From positions 46,177 to 110,176 of the forward strand of contig CAUYLG010026841.1 in NCBI GenBank assembly GCA_963573385.1: 64,000 bases of DNA. The letters run 5' to 3'. A program made the translations under genes and the position numbers. The stretch's first letter is position 1. Every line of letters begins with the position of its first letter. Of the stretch, positions 39,805 through 52,724 are shown in pieces. Source of the stretch: Cacajao melanocephalus (taxonomy: Eukaryota; Chordata; Mammalia; Primates; Pitheciidae). The notes under the pieces were generated by a model. It had not been told where the DNA came from, searched no databases, and saw nothing but the letters and a program-made list of their open reading frames with translations.

Positions 39805-41956
39805 TTCATCAGTGGCAATGTAATTATTGCAAGGTCTTGTAATTCATGCTGATGAATATCTAATAGTTGTTTCATGCATATTTGTGGAATGAGTCATTAT
39901 CATTACCGTTATCGCTAGTATTATGACTCTTCTTACAGATTCATACCATGCAACTCTTACTCTGGAGAGCATGAATGTACTCCCCAGGCCAAGTTGTGAT
40001 TGCTCTCTCTGAATTTACTGGCAGTGTTGCTAGGAAGTTTGCATCTTGGACTCTGCTGACTGTGCTAAGGAGATTTATAGGAGGCTGATAAATAGCACTT
40101 ATATCACAACAGACTCTTTACATTTCTGCCATGCTGGAATGAAATTTCCTGGCCAGAGCCTTTTCTAAGGCCATTTTTTATGTCAAACTGCAGTCTGTCT
40201 GGAGGTGGTGTTGAAGACGGTTATGAATATTACAGAGCAAGCGAGGTAATTCATTAGCAAAGAATTTCTGTGAAAATGAGTATAAAGGGAGGGGTCTTGG
40301 CTCTTCAGTACAAGCAGAAAATCCCCATGAAGAGGCTGGTTTCACTGGCAAATTTAAATGTAACCTATTACAGACAAAATGGCTGTTAGATGCTTACTAC
40401 CTTCAATAATTACACAATTTCAGTTTCCCTTAGTCTTGTTGTCTTATCTCATTCATATTTATGCTGTTATATATACGTCTTCATAAGCCGTGCCGGATTC
40501 TTTTTGGAAATAAACAATAGTTAATCGATCTGAGAACTTGTGATGTTAAACGTAGAGATTCAAAGATACTTAGGAGAAAGCAAGATTTGTCATCTATGAT
40601 CTTTACTTTCTTCTCTTTTAAAGATGGATTAATATCTAGCTTACGGAGTCAAAGAAACAGATAACACTTTTTAATGGGAACCAAAGTGGTTGTTTTGTAC
40701 ACAATGCTTTACAGTAGTTTGTAAGTAGATTTCCACTTCTTTTCTTTTATAGATTTGCTACAGAATTTTAGCGTCATGACCCAATGAGACAAGGTCGTTT
40801 TGTTGTTTGTTCTGGTAATAGGAGAAAGCAGGCAAGGGTGAAAGAGTACCTCCATCTTTTTTCCCGTGTTCTTTTTTTGTTGTTTATTGTCCAGTTTTTG
40901 TTTTGTTTTGGGGGGAGTCTGAAACTCTTCTGTTACCCTTGTCCCTGAAAGGCAAAGAAAGGTCCGGATAGCCATAGTGTAGCAGAACAAGTAGATTCCA
41001 GAAAGGGCTGTATATTTCATTGAAACATTCTTAATTCCTAGTGACATAGAAAGAAATGAGAGAAACACTTTAAATGTAGGCTCTAGTGCTCAGTTCTCAA
41101 GTCTAAGGCTTTAACAGAAACGCCTGAACCACTTCATCAAAAACAAAGATTAGTAATATTTTGAATATCAAGATTGGATAGGAAGCAATATTTATAGCAC
41201 TCTCTTGAAAGAACCACATGACAAATTTAACTGATTAGGAATTATAGTTGAATCGAAGAGAGAACTAGTTCCATTGACTATACTCTATCAGTGACCTAAA
41301 CGGTAAAAGAAATCTTCAAAAAAAAAAAAATCCACTTGTTTATTTATCCATTCATTCTTTTTCGTAAGTTGATAGAATGGGGCATTCAAATTTGTCAGCA
41401 TTAGTTTAAGAAGTTTCATCTGTAAAATTATCTATTTAAGAGAATGTTACATTTCTCTTTTATTCATATTTCCGAAATTGGTCACCTATGGAAAGCTTCC
41501 ATTTTTCAGTAGAATTCTTATTTATTATCAAACACAGCTTTTGTGAGGAAAGCAACACTTTTTTTTTGACAAACTCAATTTGTTTGCATATAAAAGATCA
41601 TGTGAAAATTAATATTGTACTTGTGTCTGCAATACTGTGAACATACTGGGATCTTATTTTGACTAATTATACTTCTTAACTTATCCTATAATCAAACATT
41701 TAGCTGAGATGTAGTTTTGCTTTGCACTTTCTTTTAAAGTAAAGGTGTGACTTTTTCTGTTTTGGCAGCGTTCCATTTTGTGCAATAAGATTGTATTTTC
41801 TTTTAAAAAGTCTGCTTCAGAACTAACTTTCACTTTCTTGTGTAGAGTTCATATTTACTCTGGAGAGATTTGTAAATCAGAATGAGATGACAGCTTTACA
41901 AAGAGTCATGGAATTCTTTGAGATTAAAAATAACAATTGGATATTACATATATTAA
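39805..41956. other. Unique DNA
   Basis: No repeats recognised over 2.1 kb except a 13-A run near 41,318. The part 39,960-40,260 is repeat-free and somewhat GC-richer; no specific regulatory signature. The 119-codon reverse frame 40709-41068 has low-complexity lysine/threonine content and no gene support. Confidence 0.45.
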
Positions 41957-42278
41957 AGGTTGCAAATTATAGCCCATGCCGAATCTGCCCTGAGGCCTCT
42001 TTCTGTATGGAATTCAAGCTAAAAATAGTTTTTATATTTTTAAATTATTTGAAAAAAATAATATTTTATGATACATAAAAATTATATGGAATTAATTTTC
42101 AGTGTCCATAAATAACATTTTATTTGAATACAGCTGCACCGATTCATTTACATATTGTTTAAGACTTTTGTGCTATAACACAGAAAAACTTGAGTAGTTA
42201 AGAAGGAGACCATATGGCCAGTGAAGCCTTAAATATTAATTATCTGGGACTTTACAGAGAAATTTGCTGACCTTGGTC
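41957..42278 (+). mobile_element. hAT (MER5/Charlie-like) non-autonomous element
   Basis: Forward order 'gcaaattatagcccatgcc', 'ttatttgaatacagctgcac', 'attcatttacatattgttta', 'aacttgagtagttaagaagg', 'agaccatatggccagtgaag', 'tttacagagaaatttgctg' matches the MER5-type hAT consensus. A longer AT-rich middle ('atatggaattaattttcagt') suggests a longer relative of MER5A. No transposase. Confidence 0.75.
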
Positions 42279-42334
42279 TTGTTCTTTTTCTCTTTCCTTC
42301 TTATATATAGTTACAGATAGGTAGGTACATTTAC

Positions 42335-42435
42335 GATCTATTTATCTACATATATGCACTATCTATCTATGATCCAGCTACATCTACATCTATGACACAT
42401 AGATATATCTATCTACATATCTATGATCTATCTGC
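42335..42435. repeat. Degenerate ATCT/ATCTAC repeat
   Basis: Scattered 'atctatc', 'atctac' and 'gatctat' units with many interruptions; an old tetranucleotide array. Confidence 0.75.
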
Positions 42436-43922
42436 ATCTTTTTCTATAATACCTATCAAAGATAAGGAGAAAAGGACATTCAATTAAGAAATATAATTAC
42501 CATTTAATCTCAAATGTGTTTGGACGTATTTGTACTAAAATGAAGTACAAAATTTATAGCAATCAATATCTTGTCTTCATTTATTCTTCATGTGAAAACA
42601 GCACACAAATTAAGACAGAAGATCCATCCCATTTCATATGAACACATTATTAACCCATCTTCATTAACATAGATGTACCACCTCCAGGCAAAGATGAAGT
42701 TTACAATATTAGGCAGACACTTAAGTGAAAATAAACTTTCCAACGTGTTATTTTTCCAGCTACCATGTCTTTGGCTCACACAGACTCATAAAAAGCTTTA
42801 AATTTACTACATTTCTAAAAGGATACAGTTTGTGCAGTCGGTAACCATCACATTCTATATAGACATTGGTGAAATATATTCACAAAGCAAATCAGTTATT
42901 CCTCTCCTTTGCCCAGAGATGGAAAATCATTCGATTTCATACAACCTTCTGATTTTATTTTATAGTTTTATAGCTAAAAATATGAAGCTGAATAGTGACT
43001 TGGGTGGTATTTGTTGCTTTTAAAATGCCCTTCCTCTAATTTTAATGTCTGCATAGCAAATGGAGAACCACTATTGTTTGTTGCATGATTATAATTACTT
43101 TCTTGAACTAGGAAAACCACAGAGAATGTATGTGTGTGAGTTTGTGTGCCTGTGTGTATGGGTGGGTCTGCACAAAATAAAAATACAGTATTTAATTCAC
43201 ATATAGTTTCGACTGTAAATTGTGAAGAGGCAAAACTTTATTTTTTTCTACATTAATATCACTAAAGACCTGTATATATTAATACTTTAAGTGAATAGTG
43301 CTTTCCAAGTACAATTAATAATAAAACTTACTTAGATTTGAAAAATAATGTTTTTACTACGTAATTCAGGCTAATATCAAGGTTATCCAATCAGTGGAGA
43401 CATTTAACCATCATTCAATTATTTTAACTACAATGATGTTGCAGAGTTTGAAAGGCAAGTGCACATTAAATTTCTGCTAAAATAAACACTTCCCATTTCT
43501 CATTCTGAAATCACCTTGTAGGCAGGCTTCTTTAATAACAAGGACTCTTTGAAATCATTATTTGCTCAGCGTGCTATTAATAATCTTTTCATGTTGAATG
43601 AACTGAAGACGAAGATCTACTCTTTAGCTCTGACAGTGAAGTGTAATCTTTCAGGAATTTGGGGAAGAGGCAAGAAAGGAAACGTGGGGATTTACATGTC
43701 TGAACAGTGCTGATCCTGAGAAGGCAGCATGGGCAAAGCCTCCACGTGAAGTCAGAATTGTCCTTCCCTGTCTACACAGTTAGTTCAACCAATCTCACTG
43801 GGGGGACTGCGCGTTGTCTTTATTTCATCACTCTTTCCCTCCACTCACTACTCTTCCTCTCTACCCACAAACACTGCAGAAAATTCTTTATTTGAATACA
43901 ATGAAACTGACCTCTGTCTGTC
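42436..43922. other. Unique AT-rich DNA
   Basis: No repeats apart from a short GT tract at about 43,130-43,165. 43,500-43,680 is repeat-free and ends in purine-rich DNA next to the hairpin. Confidence 0.5.
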
Positions 43923-44004
43923 CCTAACTTTGGATAAAGTCGTTTCCCAGTAAGGAAGGAAGCTGTCTCTTCCTTACTGGGAAACGACTTTATCCAAAGT
44001 TAGG
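43923..44004. repeat. Perfect 36-bp inverted repeat with 10-nt loop
   Basis: The left arm (43923-43958, from cctaactttggataaagt to taaggaag) and right arm (43969-44004, from cttccttactggg to aaagttagg) are exact reverse complements over 36 of 36 bases. The loop gaagctgtct is 10 nt. The next pair outward (43922 c against 44005 t) breaks. It is not part of any transposon I recognise. As RNA from either strand it would fold into an unbroken 36-bp stem. Confidence 0.98.
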
Positions 44005-45154
44005 TCCTTTCAATTCATTTCCTTATAGGATTTTGAAGTAGTCTGAATGCTGTTGGAAATACAAAACAATCCATTGGAATATTATTCTTGAACGAAAAAT
44101 GGGTTATACATTTCTTCTTACAATAAGATGAATTCCTCTAGAAAGTAATTTTGTTGGAAAAATATTAAGAAACACTATCATTTGAATTTTCACAGCATCT
44201 CATAGTGTCCTGCAAAACCTAAAACATATTCCCTTATTTTCTTTTAAAAACAATTTAAAAAAGAGTAAGTGTCTTTGCGAAACAGAAAAAAGTATTGACT
44301 TAAACATACAAAAAAGTACTGCCTTTTTAAACCTCTTGGATACATGTGTTTTAATAGTATATTTGTTTACATCATCAAATTCTTTCTATATTTGCTGTAT
44401 TGTTTTTTTAAAAGTAGACCCTAAATATTATTCCTATTAAGTTTCTGAAATATACAAATTATATTTTCTGTCCTGAACTATTAGAATAACCTATCATGTG
44501 ACCGTATAAACACCAGCCACACTGTAGTTTAAAATGCTTTGGAATTGAAAGAGTTTTCAATTCTTCCTTGTAGCTGGGTAACGAAGTCTTTAGGCTGGTT
44601 AGGGCTAAAAGCACCACACACTTTGAAGATAAATTAGTTTCACTTTTATTTTTATTACTATATTGCCAGCTTCTCTTTCAAATTACATTTTTAATAAATT
44701 TGATCTATAGCCATTTTGAAGGGTGAAAGCCCATAAACACATCTTTCTGCTTTAATTGCCTTTATAAAGCACTTACTCAAAAGGGCAGTTTTTCTTCCCA
44801 ACTGTACCACCAGTTTTTATAAGTGAACCTGCCTGCTTCTCAGGATAAACTGAAGCTCACAGCTAAAAATGAATCTTGTACGGTGGGGCGTTAATAGAGT
44901 CACACAAATTTTTATTGCAACAAAAAGGAAAATAATTGCCTTTTCAAGGAGGCTGTATGACAATCACCAGTAACATTTATGTTCCAATTTGTTTATAATA
45001 ACATATGTATTATACTCTATAATCATGGCCCCATTGTCAGATCACTGCTGTTTGTGACTTGCAGGCAGTTAAAAAACCACACCCTTTGTCATAGAGCAAC
45101 AGGCTTGAGCAAGTTTTCTACTGGGCATGGAGCCACATGAATCCCTGTATCTTT
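44005..45154. other. Unique DNA
   Basis: No repeats recognised in about 1.1 kb. Confidence 0.45.
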
Positions 45155-46215
45155 CTCTTCTCTATTTGTGTGTACTCTCCTCCCTGGGTGATCTCATTTA
45201 GAGTCATGAACTTGCATTCCATCTACACGCCCATGCCTCTGTCCTTTGGATCTCTACTCCCATCTCCCCCTGAATTCAGGCTTGCTCCACCCACTGGCTG
45301 TTCACTTTGACTGACGCTCAAGTTCAGCAAATTGAGAGAACTCCTAAGTCTTCCTGCAACCTGTCTTCCCCATCTCAGTCCCTAGAGTCAGCATTTCCTA
45401 CTTGGGCCCAAAACCTTGTAGAAATCTGTGACTCCTCGTTATCTTCCACCTTCCTCATCTGTTAGCAACTCCAGTGGTCTCTAACTGCATAATACAAACA
45501 TGTACACAGAGAATCTGACCACGTCTCAACATCTATTTTGTGAATACGCCAGCTAAGCCACCATCTTCTCTTGTCAGGACTGTAACATACGATGGATGGG
45601 TTTCTGTGGCTCTGATAATTCTCTAAACACTGGCTATAGCGATATTTTAAAATGCGAATTAGGTAATTTCTCCCCCTTGCTCAAGACTGGCTAATGGTCT
45701 CTATGATACTCAGAATGAAGTCCAAGCACCGTGTGCTACAATGGCACATGTGAGGCAATGCTTACCTTATTGCTCATCTCAGCCTACTGTCCTCCTTATG
45801 CATATTGCACGAGCCATGTCCACTGACCTTCATGTTTTCTGTGAACAAGCCAAGCACACTCCTGCCTCAGGCGTTTGTGCTTTCTCTTCCCTCTATCTGG
45901 AACAGTCTTCCCCAGATTTCTGGATGGCTCACTTTCTTAATTCATTCATCTTTCACCTCCAATGCCAATTCCTCCAGAAGTCCTTTCCTTTCTCATCTAG
46001 CATCTTCTACTCCATCCGTCACTCTGTAATTGTGCCCTTGCAACATTTTTCTACATAGGTTTTATCACTCTCTGACCTTTTATTATAGTTATTTATTTTT
46101 CTATTCATTCATGGATATTTTTCTTGTCTCCCCCAGCAGAATGTTGGCTCCATGAAGGAGGGGAGCTAGCGTTTTTTCTTCTCCACTGGATCCCTTTTGA
46201 TTCCTGTATCCTTTG
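45155..46215 (+). mobile_element. L2 relic, ~1 kb (ORF2 3' part and 3' UTR)
   Basis: Readable forward L2: 'ctccctgggtgatctcattt', 'aacctgtcttccccatctca', 'actcagaatgaagtccaagc', 'caagcacactcctgcctcag', 'gcgtttgtgctttctcttcc', 'ctccagaagtcctttccttt', ending about 'tggctccatgaaggagggg'. The 105- and 74-codon frames at 45,741-46,058 are decayed L2 ORF2, not genes. Confidence 0.8.
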
Positions 46216-46829
46216 AAGAAACAAATAAATCTTCCTACATGGGAATATTTGATTCCACTACTGTGTAGACGGCCACTAGGTATGGGATGTGGAAGGTATA
46301 AAGTAAACGCAAACACTGAAATATTAGACCCAAGTCAGCAGATGTACTCCCTGCCTCAGTCACGATTTCCTCAGCAATTGCAGGAATGTAGGAGGGAGAA
46401 AGGGGGAAGTAGAGAAAGAAGTGTTGAGGCGTTGGCATTCTGGGATGAATACTAAGAATATGTGGGGCAAAAAAAAATTGCTGTGAACATCGCACTTCCA
46501 ATGACACATAAGAAAGCAGTTGAGTCAAACTGGAAAGTGAAAATCAGAAATTCATGATTTTTTGAAAAACCTTCTGATTTCCCATATAAACTCTGAAGTC
46601 ATTACATTTTAGCAGTTGTAAATATCACTAGGAAGCATTTTAACAACGCAGACTTTTGAGCCTCTGGGATTTGGGGCTGTTCTCCAGAGGCTTCCAATGC
46701 AGGTGGTCCATGTACATGTTTTGAAGAATGGGGACTGGAAGCAGTGAGTGCTCCAAACTCTTTTATTTCAATAGAGAGAGGAGAAATATTTCCTAACTTC
46801 CTTTAGAGGCACAATAAAAAATATTTTTT
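46216..46829. other. Unique non-coding DNA
   Basis: Overlapping short frames on both strands, none convincing. Ends at the target site of the next L1. Confidence 0.45.
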
Positions 46830-47332
46830 TCCATGTATGTATGTATGTATGTATTTTTTTAATTGTATTTAAGGGATACATGTGCAGAATGTGCAGGTTT
46901 GTTACATAGGCATACATATGTCATGGTGGTCTGCTGCACCCATCAACCCGTCATCTAGGTTTTAAGCCCTGTATGCATTAGGCCTTTGTCCTAATGCTTT
47001 CCCTTTCCTCATCCTCCACCCACCAACAGGCCCCAGTGTGTGATGTTCCCCTCCCTAAGTCCACATGTTCTTATTGTTCAACTGCCACCTATGAGTGAGA
47101 ACATGTGGTGTTTGGTTTTCTGTTCCTCTGTCTGTTTGCTGAGGATGATGGCTTCTAGTTTCATCCATGTCCCTGCAAAGGACATGAACACATTCTTTTT
47201 TATGGCTGCATAGGATTTCGTGGTGTATACGTGCCACATTTTCTTTATCCAGTCTATCATTGGTGGGCATTTGGGTTGGTTCCAAGTCTTTGCTATTGTA
47301 AATAGTGCTGCAATAAATATACGTGCATATGG
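46830..47332 (-). mobile_element. L1 3' end, 5'-truncated, TSD present
   Basis: Reverse L1 of about 490 bp: 'gggatacatgtgcagaatgt', 'ctgctgcacccatcaacccg', 'gagtgagaacatgtggtgtt', 'tctgtttgctgaggatgatg', 'tccctgcaaaggacatgaac'. The flanks acaataaaaaatattttt (46811 on) and acaataaaaatattttt (47333 on) are a ~17-bp TSD with one base of length difference. A (TATG)n microsatellite at 46,833-46,853 has grown in its tail. Confidence 0.93.
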
Positions 47333-47529
47333 ACAATAAAAATATTTTTAAGATCACCTATGAAAACATCAATCATAGCTGATTTATATCAACACATTCA
47401 CAAGGTATTATTTTTGTAAACTTAAAATTAATTTTCAAGGATGTTATTAAAACAGTGATAGCATTGCCTCAGCCCCTCCACTGGTGAAAACTAGAACGAT
47501 TACAGCATCTATATCACATGATTATGCAA

Positions 47530-47613
47530 ACATGTTAAGTGATGTAAAACACTTAGAAAAGTGCCTGGCCTATAGTAATCCAGGAAATATAGCAATTGTT
47601 ATTATTATTACTA
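47530..47613 (-). mobile_element. MIR end fragment
   Basis: 'aacacttagaaaagtgcctg', 'gcctatagtaatcc' and 'aattgttattattattac' match the complement of the MIR 5' part. Confidence 0.65.
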
Positions 47614-48774
47614 ACCAAAATCATACTTTACAAAACTTTTAAAGTTTTGTTCCTTTATATTCGACTATTTATAATCTTAATTGGTTTACAACAGGTTTTG
47701 CTTAGAATGTAAACTGATGTCTAAATTTTTTTAATTTCTAGTTAGGAACATAAATATTCTGTATTAGAAAGATCACTTAAACTTTACCTGAGTCAGTGTG
47801 ATAATTAACCCAATTTTAATCTCTAAGAGTGAATTGAAATAGGTATTTCTTTTGAATCCACACTGTTAAATTTTAAAAAGTCATGTATTTTTACTGTAAA
47901 AAATCAGGAAATGCAGAAAAAATATTACCTACAATAATATTACCTGTAACTCATTAATGTATTCCATGCAAACTGTCATCTTATGGTATGCATAAAAATT
48001 TTTATAAAAGTAGTGCCCAAACTTTAAGTATTTGTTAATGTTTTTCAATAAAATATACTTAAAACTTTATTCTATGTTAATTTTCATCTTATTAATTTCA
48101 TTGCTCAATTGTGTGACTCCTGGAAATTAAAAAGATCGTGTGCCTTTGCAAAGTATAGATATTATTTCTTCGGGGGGACAAAAGAAAAGTATTGTGCCCT
48201 GATATACATTGGCCAATATGCCGTTCCAGGATTCCTCAAGGAAAGAAAATTTTCCAGGTATACAATCCCCAGAGTGATTTTTGAGTGAAGACAGCAAGTC
48301 TGTCCTACCTAGAACTTCCTAATGAAACACTTTAATGATAACTGCTAGTTTAACTATGCACAATGCAATAACATTTGAATGGCAGTAAAAGAGAAGTCAA
48401 GTAATACTTAATCTGCTTTAGTTATGTATTATTTTAGAAAGGGATATTTTCTTAACAGGAATTCTCATTCAAAATTGCAGCTTCATACTTTTAGCATGGA
48501 TATTTAACACACAGCCCAGCTCCTGAGTGTTCACGTGGTCAGACATACCTTTGCATAATATTGCAGAGAATTCTCTTTTAACTGACAAGTGAGTGGAAAT
48601 CATGCCCACATTTCTTTCTTATTTTTAAAAAATTTGTTGCTGCCTTACGCTCTAAAGACAATACACCCATCCTTCAACTATACAGCTTCAATATAATTGT
48701 ATTTCCCTTTATTTCTCACTTTTATGTCTTTGTTTTGAAAGGCAATGGTGTGTAGATAAAAGCTTACGAGTAAG
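47614..48774. other. AT-rich DNA, possibly an old L1M 3' UTR at 47,860-48,120
   Basis: The middle portion has the texture of ancient L1 3' UTR, but I could not confirm it. No other feature. Confidence 0.35.
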
Positions 48775-48925
48775 ACAGACAGTAAATTGAATTTCACCTC
48801 TCTGTTTGTTTACTGTGTGACCTTGGTTAAGTTGCTTAACCTGTCTAATTCTCAATTCTCTAATGTGTAAAATGGAGATGATGAGATATTTTATAATTCT
48901 GTTGTGAAATTTGAATAAGAGGCAT
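48775..48925 (-). mobile_element. MIR
   Basis: Good complement of the MIR core: 'ttactgtgtgaccttggtta', 'agttgcttaacctgtctaat', 'taatgtgtaaaatggagatg', 'attctgttgtgaaatttgaa'. Confidence 0.8.
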
Positions 48926-51427
48926 AGAGATCATCTGTCACCTTCTGATGTCTCAACATAAGTCTCTTTCCTTTCCTTTTATTGTATTGTACTTTTCTGC
49001 ATATTTTGTTGTTTGTCACATATTTTAAATTTCCTCATGTCTTTTGCTTTCCTTATTTCCGGTATGATCTCAGCTGCATGAGGTATGTCTGGATCCATCC
49101 GGCTTATCAGTTTCTCTCTTTCTCTCTTTTGCTGTTTTCTTCATCTTTATATTTTCTTTGTTTCAAATCGGACATGTTTTTTCTTTGGAAAAAATCTGAG
49201 GGTGTCACATACCAGTACATAACAAACAGCTTCGCCTCGGTCCCTTATCCTTTTAATTTACGTTTCATCTTCCTGTGGTGATGGCTCTAGAGCTGATATA
49301 TAACATATTCATATATGTTCCCAATTTATCTAACAGACCATCTCCCTGCAAGTTTTTCTTGACCTAAATGATATAAAATAGCCTTAGCTCTTTTCTTTGT
49401 CATGATACCAGAATACAATCCCCTAAATATCTTATGACCCAGGACTGCATGGGCCACCACCTGCCTCTTGTCAGACTAGCATCTTTTCCTGCAAAACCAA
49501 TTTTATCAGAACAGTGATACCTTCCCAAAAGTCCTTTAAAAATACCGTCACAAGATTCTTTATTGTGTTAGTTATTTCACTTTTACTCATGATTTTTTAG
49601 CTAAAATAAGATATACGGTTTAGGGTCAAACCACCGGGACTGAGGACACCTCTCTTTTTCAACTCACTGATTATCCAGTCTCCAGGTTGTGGAGTCAGGT
49701 CTCACATTGAATCACTGGATTTTTCATCTTTGGCTTCTTTTCTATTGGGAAGCCATATAATTTTCTCTGAAGATCTTTTTTTCAAATGGGAACAGTTTAG
49801 TTATCCAATTTCTCTTTCCATATCTTTTTTATTTTTGCTGTCCATTTGCTCTCTGAACCCATCAACCTCTCCTGTCTTCACGAACACAGCAAGATGTTTG
49901 TAGCACGCACCTTCATTTTTGCCCTACCCTCCTTTTTTTCTTTCTTTCAATTTGACTGTAGCAATACAAGTGATCCTCATTTTGCTCTCTGATTTATGCT
50001 GTAATTTCTCATGCTTTGTTTCCTCCCTACTCCTCTCATTAAAAGTACCTGAAAGTGAAAATCTCTTTAGGCTATGAATTCTTTGAGCTTCATTTCTTCT
50101 CAGAGTGCTTTCTCTAGAACTCTCTTTAACACTCTTCTGGACTCTGATGTCCTAACAAAGGAACAAAATTTTTCATACCTGGGGTATTTCTTCTAGTATT
50201 TAAATAATCTTCCTCTTCTGTAGGAATGAGGTGATCTTCCAAGTATATTTTCCAGTACATCCAGCTTTTAAGGAAGATATTAATCATTTGAAAAGTTGAA
50301 CTTTTCTTTTGCTCTTACACATAAGTCCTCACAGTCCTGTGACTCATCTTTTAAAAGTAATTTTTCAGCCCTTCTGCATGTATATACTTGTAAACATTTT
50401 AAATTCTGTATTTGTTTCAGATTGGTTCTATACATTTATATCCTTTACTTAGTTTTATTTATTTTTAGTCCTCTCAATTTTTTTCTAAGTAAATCTTATA
50501 ATTCCCTTTAAATGTAATCGCTTTTCTTCTTTAAGGAAAGGAGACATATCCTTAAGTGACCTATCCATTTGTATTTCTTGGTGTCATTATCTAAGAGGAA
50601 GACGGGGCTGCAGCATTTGCCATCAAATCAAATCTTTTTTTCCCACAATTCACATCCATAATCATCCATCTCAGAGTTAGTTAATTTACCTCTGAAATGT
50701 TTACGTGCCCTGTCAGCTAATGTGATGGTTCCAGATATACTCACTCTCGGTACAGTTATTTCCCAATTTCCAGACTCACAATAAAACAAGTTTATTTAGT
50801 TTGAGTTCCAAAGGCTGTAACTCTCGCGTCTGCATTTTAATTATCTGTTTTTATTATCTTGTTTTCAATTGTGATGTGCTCATATTTATCCTTCAAGGTT
50901 TTGTGCCAAACCTCTTTTTTCCTTTTCATTACTCCTCGTAATCCACAGACTTATGGAAACATAGTATTTCTTCCTGCTTTTCTCTTTTGTTTTGAATTTG
51001 AGTGTCATTTATTTTGGACTTTTGGGGGCGTTTTCTTTTATTTATTTAGTCACAATTTTGTCCTCTCCCTTATTTATTTTCTTTTTCCACGATAAACTTT
51101 CCCCAAATTTTTGTTCCAATGTACACATTCTCTTTCCTTCTGCGAAAACCTTGCTTTCTCTTCTTTTTATTTCTATAGCTCTTGATCATCACTAGACATT
51201 TCATCTACTTGTCTTTTATTCTTCTTTCACCATGATGACTTAAATTATCAATTTTAAATCGTCTCCTCCTCTCTACCTAAAGTGACTTTGAATGATTTTC
51301 CATATCCATTTATTCTAGGACTCAATATTTTCATTGTGTGTGATTTTATTATAATGTGCTTTTAGGAATTTTCATAAACACTTCCCTTTCATCACAAAGA
51401 TTACAAAAGATACAATACCAGCATAGC
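48926..51427. other. Pyrimidine-rich strand, no gene
   Basis: The + strand is conspicuously rich in T and C for about 2.4 kb, with long C/T runs such as 'tttctctctttctctctttt' at 49,111 on. The forward frames here (up to 99 codons) are rich in F, L and S because of composition. Part may be a decayed LINE, but I cannot assign it. Confidence 0.5.
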
Positions 51428-51682
51428 AGCTAATATTATGGAGTACTTAATAACGTTTAGGGAGTGCTAAATACTATTTATGAAAAACTTCCTATATGCC
51501 AGGCCCTCTGCTATGTGTTTTACCTGGCACAATTCTCTGACTCAGCTACTGTTAGCCTTTCATTTTACAGGGGACAAAACTGAATTTTGCAGAAGCTGTC
51601 CAATTAGGGTTTAGTTTGCTGAAGGTCACACAAGGAGTAAGAGAAAGATCTAGTATTCCACTGGCTGGTCTGACTCCAAAGT
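51428..51682 (+). mobile_element. MIR
   Basis: Forward MIR with internal indels: 'gcagctaatattatggagta', 'ctatatgccaggccctctgc', 'cattttacaggggacaaaac', 'gctgaaggtcacacaaggag', 'ctggtctgactccaaagtcc'. Confidence 0.75.
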
Positions 51683-52194
51683 CCCCCCCTCCCCGCCCAA
51701 TTCCCCGACCCTACCAGGAAAAAAAATCTTCCTCCCTGAATACACTTTCTTTAGGCCTCATTATAGTGTGGGGCAAGACATGAAATTAAAGGCCTACAGA
51801 AATCATTTGGATACGGTGATACAGGCCAGGTAGCACACACTGGTGAACACATTCATCCAAGGGGTGCAGCTGCCCTTCTGCTCCATCTGAAAGCTGCAGT
51901 GTGCTCATGAAGAGAGCTCAGGATTTGCCAGAGTGCTTGATTAGTCAAGGCCATTAGAAATCCAAGTATTTTGCATGTGAAGTTTCCCATCAGAAAAGTT
52001 GTATCTCCTTAAAAAAATTATACATCATGCCAGCAAACCAAAGACATCTGCAAGTGTAACACAATCTGTGGGATTAGACACCTCCATTTAACTGACTCCT
52101 AAACCTATTCTATTCCGTGTATACAATTTTTCCTCTAGAATAACATAACTAGGAATATGCTGCCTGTCACCCCTCGATTCTCACCCTGAGGATA
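51683..52194. other. Unique DNA with C-rich patch
   Basis: A C-rich patch at 51,681-51,712 begins it; otherwise nothing recognised. Confidence 0.45.
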
Positions 52195-52470
52195 TGCTCC
52201 AGAACCAACCAACTAGGTTCAAATCTCAGCTTTTCTACATGACCTTATATACAGGTTACTTAACCATTCTGTGCCTCGATTCTTTGCTTATTAATATCAA
52301 AATAGAAATAAAATTCTCTGCATCAGAGAATTTTAAACAGTCTCCTTTAAAAATGATTTTCACCAGTTTTACTGGAGAGTGGGTGAGTAAATCTTCTTAC
52401 CTGCCATGCCAACAGTCAGTTCACCATTGGGTTTTTATAAAGATCAAGTAGGTTAATATTTGTGTATTTA
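52195..52470 (-). mobile_element. MIR
   Basis: MIR complement: 'aggttcaaatctcagctttt', 'ctacatgaccttatatacag', 'gttacttaaccattctgtgc', 'ctcgattctttgcttatta', 'aagatcaagtaggttaatat', with a diverged insertion in the middle. Confidence 0.7.
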
Positions 52471-52524
52471 ATAAAATACAGAAAGAAGAATAAGAAAAGA
52501 TCACTAGGCTTCAACTCAGGATCC

Positions 52525-52615
52525 CTGAAATTTGAATTGAAGTTTTTAACCCACTCACTATGTGACCTTGAGAGAGTCACCTAAATGCCCTTTGTGGCTT
52601 CATCTGTAGAAATAC
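52525..52615 (-). mobile_element. Probable MIR fragment
   Basis: 'cactcactatgtgaccttga', 'gagagtcacctaaatgccct' and 'ttgtggcttcatctgtaga' resemble the MIR complement. A second, separate copy next to the one at 52,195. Confidence 0.5.
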
Positions 52616-52724
52616 ATTTTGTTTTGAAAAATGTGTGTGTGTTATCTTATTATCTCAAGGTATTTGAGAATCTCTCATGTCTGTTCTTCACAGAAGCAAA
52701 ACATCCCGTCTTTCCATTTTTTAG

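Noticed and set aside
40709..41068. 119-codon reverse frame
   Set aside because: K/T/Q-rich low-complexity stretch from T-rich DNA on the other strand; nothing supports a gene.
45741..46058. 105-codon forward frame as a gene
   Set aside because: Sequence order matches the L2 ORF2 3' region; it is a decayed LINE.
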